Part shown: positions 48,301 through 60,300 of the stretch, piece after piece
Layout of the letters: every line of letters starts with the position of its first letter
Numbering within the stretch: the first letter of the stretch is position 1
DNA from: Cocos nucifera
Lineage: Eukaryota; Streptophyta; Magnoliopsida; Arecales; Arecaceae
DNA: 64,000 bases
Direction: 5' to 3'
Assembly: GCA_006176705.1 (NCBI GenBank)
Contig: QRFJ01005037.1
Span: forward strand, 1-64,000
Program-made: the position numbers and the translations under genes
The notes under the pieces: generated by a model
Told to the model about the DNA's origin: nothing
The model's input: only the letters and a program-made list of their open reading frames with translations
The model's database searches: none

Positions 48301-51300
48301 TGGTTGTGAAGGTTTTCATGGTTTTGGTGCAAAAAAAAAAACCGATCAAATCGGTTTTCTATTTCAAAAAATAGAGAGGGGAGAAAGGTGGGAGGGGTCA
48401 GCGTCCGCAGGCCTCTCTCCAACCCATTTACATCCAGCTGACGTCCGCCACCCCCATGCGTCAGGAACGGCCGTCCGGCCTCCTCCAAGCCTGTGTGCAT
48501 CCAGCCGATCTCCTCCCCACAGCGACCCTTTCGATCTCTCTCCCATGCATCAGGCCAAAGTCTCCTAGGCCCGTCTCGCCTCTATAGTCGATCTCCTTTC
48601 CGTGCGCCGATCTCCTTCCTCGCAACTCCGAATGGTGGTCGGAACCGATCACAGCGATGCCTACCTTCTTCCTCCGCACCTAAGCGTAGCCGAAACCAGT
48701 CACAGCGACGCCGACCTTCTTCCTCCGCACCCAGGCACAGCTGGAACCAGTCACAACGACACCGACCTTCCTCCGCGCTCCCAGGTGCGATCGGAACTAA
48801 TCGCAGCAATGCCGACCTCCTCCCCCGGACTCCCGGGCACGGCCTGCGACGGTGTCGACGTTCTCCTCCATGCGCTCCTAGGCGCAGCCTGCGACGGCTC
48901 TGACGTTCTCCCCGTGCTTTCAGGCGCAGCCTACGACAGCGCCGACCTTCTCCTCCCTCATGATCCCGGACGGCGTGCCCCCTTCGGCCGATCTCCTCTC
49001 CGTACGCCCCCAGTCGCGATCGAGCTGCTCCCCTATGCTCCTAAGTGCAACCTACGGCGACCCCTCCGGTTGATCTCCCCTGTGCTCTCAGGCACAATCC
49101 ATGGCGACTGCAGTCGATCTTCCCTCTCCCGTGCACCTAGGCGACTCCGGCTGACCTCCTCCCCCGTGCTCTCGGGCGCGGCCCGTGATGGCACAGGCCT
49201 TCTCCTCCCTTGTGATCTCGAGTGGCATCGATCTCTCTCGCGATCTTAGCGGTGCCAAGGTCCTCCGTTGCGATCTCAAGCGGCGTTGATCTCTTCCAAA
49301 AAAAAAAGAAAGAAGAAAAGAATGAGGAAAGAAGAAGCCAATCGGCTGATCATCTCCCTCCCCCTGTGCCTACGTGTGTCCGATCGGTGTTCTCCCTGCG
49401 CGCTGACCTTCTCCTCCGCATGCCTAGGCATAGCTGAAGTCCTCTCAACAGCACTGACCCTCCCCTGCATGCCCAGGTGTGGACGAACCTGCCGTGACGG
49501 CACCGAGGTCCATGCGCCTCCAGTGCGGCTGAACCCGCCACCAAGCAGCCCTCGAAGTTTTCATGCGCGCGGTGCCGAAGTCCTCGTTTGGGTGCTCCTA
49601 ATGTGACCGAGGTCCCCCATGCATCAAGATCCATGCGCTCCCAGTGCAGCCGAAGTCCCTTGCATGTGTATTCGTTCGACCTTTTCCAAAGTCCTCCCAT
49701 ACGTATCTCGCATCATACAGTGCCAAAGCTAACTTGGAGCGACCCCGAAGCCACCCGCAAAATACTACAACCTCTGTGCATGGCTCTGTATGTTTCACCT
49801 GCTGAAGCCAAGTTAATACAAACAAAAAGAGGGAGAGAAGAAAAAGGAGACCAAATCTGATCTGAACCAAAGTAATCGAAGGCAAAAACCCATAACAAGA
49901 AGGGGTCAAACAAAACCTAAAATCTCCCAAACAGAAAACTCATGGTAAGAGAGTTTTAAACTTCTGTCCATTGTTATTTTTCTTTTCTTTTCTTTCTTGC
50001 AGGGCTATAGGACACCAAAACCAAGGCTGAACCCAAAACCAATTAAGGTTAAGTTCAAAAAACTAAGGTTGAAGCTGAAGTGAAAATAAATGCTGAAGCT
50101 GAAGTTAGAATCCAGATCAATCCGAGATCAAGTTCAAGACTAATCCGAGGTCAAGCTCAAGATCCATCCGAGGTGAAAGCAAAACAAATCAGAGGTAAAG
50201 ATCATACAAATCCAAGGCCAATAGAAATCCAACCTCAGTAAGCCGAGCTCATCAAAAGACCAATTCGAGGTTAAAACCTAAGCCAAGCTGAAGTCAGATC
50301 CCAAGCCAATCCAAGGGCAAAATCCAAGCCAGGCTGAGGTCAAATTCAAGACCAAGCTAAGGTCAAAATCAAGGACAAGCTGAAGTTTAAATCACAGCCG
50401 AGCCGAAGTCGAAATCATGACCAAGGTCGAGCCATCAAGCCCAGAAAAAAATCAATACCGAAGAAGCTAACTCGACTAGAAGGTGTCCAACCTCAGAAAG
50501 GAGGTCAAGGAAACCAACCTAACAAGAACATCAACCAACGAAAGCCAATTAGAGAAAAACTAACAAATCAGAGCCAACATGGCAAGAAATTTCACTCCTT
50601 GTGCAGATCTATTACGATATCAGCAAAAGGCGTCATTGCTCATGGGCAAGTTGAATGAAGGTGGCGACAACAATAGCCAAAAGATGCCGAGTAGAGCCCA
50701 TAAATTCCATCCATCCAGGGCAAAGAAGACCTTGGACAAGCTATGGAATCCTCGGTGGCGCTTCATCTTCGGATGAAAATAACCTCGGGGAGGGCGCTTT
50801 GTTTACGAACACGAGTATAGCCACGGAATGCCTCGGTGGCACTTCATCTCTAGATGAAAATAGCCTTAGGGAGGGCGCCTCGTTTACGAACGAGTATAGC
50901 CATGGAATGCCTCGGTGGCGCTTCATCTCCGGATGAAATAGCCTCGAGAAGGGTGCCTCGTTTACGAACGAGTATAACCATGGAATGCCTTAGTGGTGCT
51001 TCATCTCCGGATGAAAATAGCTTCGGGAAGGGTGTCACGTTTACGAACACGAGTATAGCCACGGAATACCTCGGTGGCACTTCATCTTCGGATGAAAATA
51101 GCCTCAGGAAGGGCGCCTCGTTTACGAACACGAGTATAGCCATGAAATGCCTCGGTGGCACTTCATCTTCGGATGAAAATAGCCTCGGGAAGGGCGCCTC
51201 GTTTACGAACACGAGTATAGCCATGGAATGCCTCGGTGGTGCTTCATCTCCGGATGAATGAAAATAGCCTCAAGAAGGGCGCCTCATTTATGAACACTAA

Positions 51301-54300
51301 TATGGCCATGGAATGCCTCGGCGGCGCTTCATCTCTGGATGAAAATAGCCTCAGGAAGGGCTCCTCGTTTACGAACACGAGTGTAGCCATGGATTGCCTC
51401 GGCGGCGCTTCATCTCCGAATGAAAATAGCCTCGGGAAGGACGTCTCGTTTACGAATACGAGTGTAGCCATGGAATGCCTCGGTGGTGCTTCATCTCCGG
51501 ATGAAAATAGCCTTGAAAAGGATGCCTCGTTTACGAATACGAGTATAGCCATGGAATGGGCGCCTCATTTATGAACACGAGTACGGTCGTGGAATGCCTC
51601 GGCGGCGCTTCATCTTCGGATTAAAATAAAGAAGATGTGCCCTCGTCCTTAAATGAGAAAGCATCAAAGAAGAGAACCTGCCCTCGTTCTTAAATGAGAA
51701 AGCACCAAAATTCGAGCTTGGAATGTCTAGGTCTACTGAAATCCAGCCTTAGAAGGCCAAGATCTGCAAAAATCCGAGCTCAGAACATTAAGGTTTGCAG
51801 AAATCTAAGCTCAAAAAATTGAGGATAAAATTGAATCCGAGCTAAAGGATAAAGACCTTCGAACAATTTTAGTAAGAAATCAAAAGATTCTGAGTCTAAA
51901 TGACAAAAAAGGACATGTCTTCGGCAAGTCTGATCTAGTATACTCCCTTCGTCCGAACCAAGGCTCGGACTCAGAAGTAGGGGGCTATTGTTGGGGGATT
52001 TTTGTATTAGCTGAAGACATCAAAATTTAGGCTGATAGAAGGTCATCAAAAGATTGAAGCCTAGCTCAGAATGTAGGCTGATGGAAGGTCATCAAAAGGC
52101 TGAGGCCGATGTCCTAATTCGGGCCAACCTTAAGGTCATCAAAAGATTGAAGCCTGGATCAGAATTTAGGCTGATGGAAGGTCATCGGAAGGCTGAGACT
52201 GAGGTCCTAATTTAGGCCGAGCTTAAGATCATCATAAGATGGAAACCAGGATCAGAATGTAGGCTGAATTGAAGGTCATCAGAAGGCTGAGGTCGAGGTT
52301 CTAATTCAAGCCGAGCTTAAGATCATTAAAAGATGGAAGCCAAGGTCAGAATCTAGGCTAATTGAAGGTTATTAGAAGGCTGAGATCGAGGTTCTAATTT
52401 AGGCCGAGTTTAAGGTCATTAAAGGATGGAAGCCAGGGTCAGAATGTAGGCTGAATTGAAGGTCATCAGAAGGTTGAGGCCGAGGTCCTAATTCAAGCCA
52501 TGCTTAAGGTCATTAAAGCTGGAAGCAAAGGTCAGAATGTAGGCTGAATTGAAGATCATTGGAAGGCTAAGGCCGAGGTCCTAATTCAGGCCAAGTATAA
52601 GGTCATCAGAAGGCTGAAGTCCCCACTCTCGGCTCTAGGTTGTCAATTCACATAATTAAGAGATGGTTCCCCCCCACATGCCTTGAGGGGACAGTACCTG
52701 ACATGATTTCTGAGGATATTCTAGTGGGCAAGCAAAATCTCTCTGACACCTTCTTGCTCTCCCACTACTAACAACCTACGATCCATCCTAACAAACTCCG
52801 GATCCTTCTATAAAAGAGGAAAAAGAGAGACTCTAAGGTTCGCGAACTCTTCTCTCCAAAAATGCTCATCTTCTTCCTTCTGTTGAATGAAAAATTGATT
52901 TGAGCGTCGGAAGGTCCGCAACGGAGCCAACTCCGATTGAGGACTTGTCTTGCAGGTACGGCCGCCTCCATTCTGTCACCATCGACTTGCCATCATCGCA
53001 CGACTCCAGCAATCCGACCTCAAGATGGATTTTCGTATCAACAATAGGTAAGAAAATAAGATTAATGGGTTGACAGGGATTAAAGTCATCAACAATTTTA
53101 AAAGGACTCTTACTAGTAGACCTATTAACTAGGTTATTGTAAGCAAATTCCGTGGCAGGTAATGACAAATCCCACGTTCCAAGTTTATCTCCAATTAGAC
53201 ACCTAAGTAAATTACCAAGACTTCTATTTACAACTTCTATTTGACCATTTGTTTGGGATGAAAAATTGAAGAAAACTTTAAAGTGGTCCCAAATAATTTC
53301 CATAGGATTTTCTAAAAATAACTTACAAATTTGACATCATGGTCAGATACTGTTGAAGTGGGTAATCCGTGAAGTCTAACAACTTTCCTAAAGAATAAGT
53401 TAGCAACAGAAGAAGTATCAGAAGTATTGTGACAAGAAATAAAGTGTGCCATTTTAGAAAATCTATCAACAACCATTAAGATTGAATCATGTCCCCTAGT
53501 AGTTCTAGGTAATCCAAGAATAAAATCAATACTAAGATCTTTTCATCGGGATTGAGGAATCGGTAAAGGAGTATATAATTCAGTGTTTTGTTTTCTAGTC
53601 TTAGCTAATTGATATATACGACATAGAGAGAATTCTAACTACGTCCTTTTTAAGAGATGGCTAATAGAATCTATCTTCAACCATAGCTATAGTCTTATTG
53701 CGCCCAAAATGACCTGCTAATCCTCCTGTATGATGTTTTAATCCCGTAGAGGTGTTTGAGGTATATAGAGATGACAACCTTTTAATAAATAACCATCTTT
53801 AATTATAAACTCAATATATTCTTGATGGTTTTCTTGATTAATCACTTGATAAATATCAGAAAAATCAGGACAATACTGGTAATCATCTTTTACTTGCTCA
53901 AAACTAATTACCTTGGCATTCATGGATTGTAAGACAGTAATTACTTAATGCATCAGCAATCCCATTCTCAACATCAGCTTAGTGTTTAAAGATAAAGATA
54001 TAATCCTGAAGAAACTCTATCCATTTGACATGTCTAGTACTAAGTTTCTTCTGAAACTGAATATATCTAAGGAACAAGTGATTAGAATATAGAACAAACT
54101 TTTTAGGTAAAAAATAATATCGCCAATACCTAAAAACTTGAACTACAACATAAAATTTTTTATCATATATAGAGTATTTTTGCTTAGCTTCGTTAAGCTT
54201 TTCACTAAAATAAACTATTGGATGACCCTCCTGGCTAAGAACTTCTCCAATTCTTACGTCTAATGCATCATAGGCTACTTCAAAAATCTTTGAAAAGTCA

Positions 54301-57300
54301 AGATGTATCAACACAGGTGTTTCGGTCATCCTAAGCTTTATTTCATTAAAAACTCTGGTGGCATTAGCTGTCCAATGAAACTCACCTTTCTTCATGCAAT
54401 TCATGATAGGAGTCATGATGGTACTAAATTCTCTAATAAATCGTCTATAGAAAGAAGCTAAATCGTGAAAACTACAAATCTCATAAAGGAATTTTGGTTC
54501 AGGCCATTCTCTAATTGCTTTCACCTTCTCATAGTCAACCATGATACCCTAGGAAGATACAACATATCCTAAAAATAGTACTTAATCTTGTAAGAATGAA
54601 TACTTTTTAAGATTAATATATAATCTGGTGGATTTGAGAGTAATAAAGACTTCTCTAAGATGATCTGGGTGTTCTTCTCTAGATTTACTATAGACTAAGA
54701 TATCATCAAAATAGACGATTAAGAATTTATCAATGAAGGATCTCAACAATTCAGTCATAAATCTCACAAATATATTAGGAGTATTGGATAATCCAAATGG
54801 CATAACTAACCATTCATAAAGTCCATCATTGATTTTAAAAGCAGTTTTTCACTCATCTCCAGGTCGAATTCTAATTTGATGATACCGACTACATAAGTTG
54901 AATTTAGAATAAATTACAGAGCCAGCTAATTGATCAAGCATGTCTTCAAGCCTAGGAATAGGAAATCTATACTTGAGAGTAATCCTATTAATAGTCCTGC
55001 TATCTACACACATCCTTCATGTGCTATCTTTTTTTGGTGTCGAAAGAGTTGGTACGACACATGGACTAAAACTAGGACGAATGTGATCCTTCTATAATAA
55101 ACCATCTACTTGCCTTCTTATTTTCTCACGTCCCTTAAGATTCAATCTATAGTGTTGAAGATTAGGTATTTGTGATCCTTGAACTAAATCAATGGCATAC
55201 TGAATGTCTCTTAAGGGAGGAAGGCCATCTGGTATTTCTTCTAGAGTCACATTCTTAAATTCTTCTAATAGCAGTTCAATCTCAGGAGGTGGGTTATCTT
55301 GGATGTCTGATGTTAATCAAATTTCATCTTTAGGAATGACTGCTAACATAATCCCAGACTCTGAACTCTGTTCTTCAAATTCCTTATGGGTTAAAATATG
55401 ATAGTTTTTCTGTTCGAGAGGTTGAGATGAATTCTTGTTTTTTCTAAAAGATCGAGACTCACTAGATTTGGCAAGATGTAACCTAATTTTCTTATCTTTA
55501 TGCGTAAATACATAAGTATTTTTTCTACCAAAATTATGGGTATCTACATCATAGTCCAAGGTCGACCAATAAGATATTAGCTACTTCCATAGGTAAAACA
55601 TCACACATAATTTCAGCACCATAAGCTTTCATTTTAATCGGTACTAGACAACATTCATTAATTAGGAGAGATGTTTTGTCTACCCAAGCAACTCTACAAG
55701 GGTGAGGATAAGGCTGAGGTTTCAATTTTAATCGATTAACGACAAACTTAGATACTACATTCATAGAACTACCACTATCAATAACAAGTTTACATATCTT
55801 ATTCCCACATTGTGCATATGTGTGAAAAATACTGATGCATTTGTAAGCCTCAGAATCTACAGGAGTGGTGACTATATAACGCATGATATTAACCTGACCT
55901 CCTGATTCTTCATATTCTTCCTCGTACTCTTTCTCAGAATTAACTGGTTCTAAGGGATTAAAATATATTCTAGTGCATTTTCAGTTGGTATTGTTTTCTC
56001 ATATTCTGATTCTATTGTCAGAATACGGCATGGACATCTAGCGGCTATGTGACTCGGCTATGATGGTGACTGGAGGTAGTGGTGGCAGAAGACGAAGCGA
56101 AAGAGGATCATAAGGTGAGTGGTCCAAGTCTAAGACAAGGGACTCCAGCAAAATTAGATGCTATCGATGTAATGAGTTGGAGCATCGAGTCAGAGATTGC
56201 CCACAACTCAGAGATCAGACGAAGGCTACTGTGGTGCGGTCCATAGTAGTGACATGAATAAGATTGATGATTGTATGCTTATGGTTTCTGATGAGGTATC
56301 TACTTCTTTCCAATAGTGGATTTTAGATTCTGCATATTCGCATCATATTTATTACAGAGAGAGGCTGTTTGACTCCCTAAAGAGCAATGAGGGCACTTCG
56401 TTTGTCGAATGGATCGAGCTATGAGATCAAAAGCATCGGAATGGTCAGCTTATAGTTACATAATGAAATAGTGAGAATTGAGTAAGGTTTGGTATATATC
56501 CAATTTTAGAAAAAATCTGATATCACTGAGCAACTTAGATTCAAGCGGCTACAGGTGGAGAGCTGATGGAGGAATCCTCAAGGTGCGGCGTGGACCATTA
56601 AGTGATTCAAGGCCAATTCATGCAGTCTATAGTCAAGTTTTATGGTGCGGTGCGCGATCGGATGGCTATGGGTGATCGCGGTCGTGATCGGATGGTTGGA
56701 GACTAAATTGGGTGCTGTTAAGACTCCTAAATCTTGTCTAATTAAGGTCTGAGTCCTTTAAAAGGCTTTGATTTGTGGTGCAGATGGCAGTCGGTAGTAG
56801 CCGAGAGAGCAACGTAGTGTGGTTCGACAACAGCAGACTATGGAGAGGTGCCGGTAGAGAGCAGAAGTAGGGGTGCTTTGGGCAGACTGTCAGGCAGTGA
56901 TCAAAGCTATAGGGGGTCTCCTAGAGAGAGAGAGCTTTGTGGGGGAGAATGCTTTTTGTGGAGAGAGAAGGATTGATGTATGAGGGTTGAGAGTGTATGA
57001 TCTCCTTTTGTAAAATTTCTCTTTTCTCATAATGAAGTTTGCATGCCTTGTGGAGGTAAGCTTTGGCTTAATCCATGTATTTGATGAAAAATTCTAGTAC
57101 AAACTAAGCTTGGATGGAAGCATACTCGGCTCGATCATTTGGGTGTTTGCTATCTTGAGGAACTCAATCAATCCCCCTAAGGATTGACGATTTCAATCTC
57201 GACCTCGAATAGGTATAATGGAGTAAGGTCTGATGGCCTCCAAAGATCGACAACTCTGGTCTCAACCTTGGACAAGTACTATATTGCAAGGTCTGATGGC

Positions 57301-60300
57301 CCCCAAGGATCGAAGTCTATCAACTCGGCCTATATTATTCTCCCGAAGACCCATGCAGTACTAAGTCTCTATCCATCTATGTGATGATCTCAAGTACTTC
57401 GAGCCTGCTCAAGCACTATGACTTTATTCGGCTTACTTTTATGGAATTCTAGCTTCACCTCATTTCATCTCTATGGAATCATGGCACTGTGTGGAATATC
57501 TCAATCGCCTCTATGGTATTTTGACAATGGCTTTATCTTATCTCAGTTAACTATCTTGAATGCTCTAGTCTTATTTTAGCTCTTTCCAGGGGCATTATGA
57601 TTATGGCTTTATGTCTTCATTTTATCTTATTTCTAAGAGCATGTTGGCTCTCGCTTGGTCTACCTCCAAGAATGTTATGATCTTTATCTCGATCTACTTT
57701 TGAAGCTTTCTAAATTAATTTGGCCGTTCTCAAGTGCTTGAAACTCTCTAAAGTGATTATGGCTTTGTTTCAGCATTTTCCTCATTCGGTTTTACTCAGC
57801 CGACCTTATATACTTAAGAGTATGCTGTAGCCTAACTTGGCAGACCTTAATGTCTGACCTTAGCAGCTGATCTCATTGTCCATGAGATGACTTCAAACTC
57901 TCAAAATAAGAAATCAAACATTTAGATAAAGAAGAGGTACAAACAAAAATGATTCTATTTCATTAATATTTACAACATGCAATTGCAAATTAGGTCAAGG
58001 ACTAGACAGCATTTCATCACAAAAGAAGAAGGTTGGGAGTGGTTGGGCTCCAGTTCCATAAGGTTGGCAACTTCAACAAGGCTACTTGGCTCAGGAAGTC
58101 ACCCTCTACCTCATCCTAGGTCTTCGCAGTTGCACAAAGAAGCATAACAAGAAGACCTACATAGAAGCCTATTCCCTCGGTCTCAAGGAGCGATGCTCAG
58201 TCGCTACATCTCGTTGCCCCCCATCCCCCTGCACAACTTTCACCATGGATGAGGTGGATGAAGTCAGGGAAGAGCTTCGCTCTTTCCCTCTGGCATTTCT
58301 TGATGCCCTATAGGAACAACTAGATCGAGCGCTTGGTAACCTCTCTCTAGTAGCCCATCAAGGACTTGTACTCTTCCATTGCTTGGAGGGCCCTCTCCTT
58401 GGCCTCATCAGCTTGTTGTCTGATTGCCTGCAGTTCCCTTTTCGCCTTGCCAGCTCAGAACTTAGACACCTCGGCCATGCCCTTTGCAGCCTTCAACTTG
58501 GCCTCCAGTTCAATCGCCTTTTGATCGGTTGCATGTAGTACTGTCTCAAGCTTTCATCCACCATAGCAACGATGTGAATGCCCTGAAAACAAAGAAGGGA
58601 AGCATCAAAGTTGAACTCCTGAAGTTAAATCGGAGAAACACTACTCTCAAGTTACCTTGTCTACCCACAAACTCGATGGATGGGCAACAGTAGCATTTGT
58701 TGGCCGATTGGTAGCAAACTTGTTAGTCTAACAAGTCGGGAAGAAAACTAGGCTATCTCCTCCCCAGATTGCACTCTGGTTTGAGAAGCCTCAACCAAAT
58801 CCATGGAGATACAACTCTTAGAAGACAAACTACCCTCGCCAAGAACTTGAATTCTCCCAATATGGTGCAGATAATGAGGGACATGCGCTCCTTAAATAGA
58901 GCCTCGAGCTTACATCAACTCAACTGGTCCACTTCCGTAGCCTTCAGCATAATGCATGTCGAACTGATATTCTCCAAATGATCAATAGTGCCTTTGAGGG
59001 TTGGAGCAAAGCTTCTCATTCTTTGGAACATTCTCACTAGAAATTGAATGTCCCCATCAAGGCAACACAGAGTCTGATGATGTAGTTAGTTCTTTTGCGG
59101 AACCAAGGTAGATGGCTCGGACTCGAAAGTGGGGGCAAGTGTTGTGGTGGAAAACGAACTTGATAACATGGCATGATTGGATTGGTCCAGCTCATAACTG
59201 ATGTGGTGTCTCAAATAGTTGGATCAAGTCCACCTCGGTCAAATTGAAAAGTAGGACTAAGCTAGAAGACCTTCGAGGTCATGTCGCCAGACGAGAAGCA
59301 TCATAGCTTGGGTAGATTTTTCTCACTAGGCGTATGCCCCAAGCAGATCAAAGCCTACCTTGGCAGTTGATTTCCCCCATGCACGAAAGTACATTCCCTC
59401 TATCTAGCTGGGGATGAAGATTACCATAATAGCCCTCAGCAGTTATGTCGATTCTTCAGGTGGTTACAATATAATTCCAGATGGTTATAGCATGGCTCCA
59501 AGCTATTAAGATGTGAATTGCAGGGTCCTATGGCTATAAATAATTTGGAAAGCCCGTATGAAAGGTAACTAGAAAAATCCTTGCTGTATGACACTCTCTC
59601 TGATTCTTTCGTTTTCCTTCTCATCTCCCATCAAAGAAATCTCGTTGACTTAAGCATTGGAGAGCTTGGCTGGAGCCAATCTAGCAAGCTTTTTGACCTT
59701 ATTCATTGTTTTGCAGATCCAGGAAAGCAGCCCACATCATTGATCTAGGATTGACTGCAACAGAATGGGTGCCTTTTCTTTTTTGGTGCAAGTATGGCCT
59801 TGTCAGCACTGCTATGATGGTTTGAATAAGGATGTATTCCCCCTCATATGTTAGCTGCCTGGGGAAATGGTATGGTGGAAGTAAAAGGTAAAGGTTCATT
59901 CTATGCATTCTTCGAAGTTCAGCCACCGTAAGGCCCTATCTCGATACTCAGACTAATCATACTAGGATAAGCCCCCACTTGGAACCAAATGTTTAAGAGA
60001 AGCAGCCATGCTGGAGGAGGATTGGGGGAATTGATGGTTTGCATGTCAGTCCCCAAAAACCAGGATATTGCACTCTTTTAGAAAGATGATTTCCCTTATG
60101 CAGATAGCTATGAACCGAAGCTTCATGTTATGTTTAGATACACCGTCCTGTTCCTTATCTTCTCATCTAACTCCTAATTTTACAGTCATCTATAGATTAA
60201 AATATTATGTCATTGCCAGATAAGATGCTTCGGCATCTGAACGAGACCTTAAGAGCTGTAATGTTGAAAGAAAACAGTTTAGTTCTTGTTGACTTGTAAA

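Larger units (their letters stand above)
39616..53043 (+). mobile_element. element A: non-autonomous Tat-type LTR element, split by B
   Basis: LTRs of about 1050 bases at both ends, TGTTG..CAACA termini (CAATA in the 5' copy), primer site TGGCGCTAGGAGGGCC, polypurine tract GAAGTAGGGGG, and near-identical 5-bp duplications. Removing B leaves about 6.7 kb with no recognisable gag or pol, only GC-rich and tandem-repeat sequence. It would depend on another element's proteins. The two D flanks join into one integrase reading once A is removed. Confidence 0.85.
38649..56030 (-). mobile_element. element D: chromovirus-type Ty3/gypsy, 5' end lost, split by A
   Basis: From right to left on the minus strand: remains of a gag/protease linker, protease, RT, RNase H, integrase, chromodomain-like tail, polypurine tract (AGGAGGGAA) and 3' LTR. 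Integrase is interrupted at 39615/53044 by element A. The 5' LTR, primer site and gag are absent; sequence changes to a plus-strand copia fragment near 56030. Ordered domains and the C-terminal chromodomain-like sequence place it among chromoviruses. Confidence 0.83.
38090..59739 (+). mobile_element. element C: Tat-type LTR retrotransposon relic holding D, A and B
   Basis: Direct LTRs at 38090..38648 (interrupted) and 59140..59739 share TGTTGTGGNGGAAAACGAACTTGAT and most of their length. The polypurine tract GAAAGTGGGGGCAAG precedes the 3' copy. Of the internal part only the 3' region (57084..59139) remains; primer site, gag and pol are missing. They were probably lost when D and a copia fragment came in or recombined. 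No clean target duplication was found (AAATA left, TTGAT right), so the right end is uncertain. Confidence 0.65.

Noticed and set aside
48257..49606. Several GC-rich frames of 60-215 codons in element A
   Set aside because: They overlap in many frames, follow the degenerate repeats and show no recognisable domain.
49944..50003. Possible intron in element A (GTAAGAG..TTTCTTGCAG)
   Set aside because: About 60 bases is too short for most plant introns, and no coding frame lies on either side.
50850..51574. A 27-residue repeat protein in element A
   Set aside because: Open frames exist on both strands because the unit is 81 bp. The position in a Tat 3' region explains it better.
59740..59744. 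Target-site duplication for element C
   Set aside because: TTGAT on the right does not match AAATA on the left, so no duplication is claimed and the right boundary stays uncertain.
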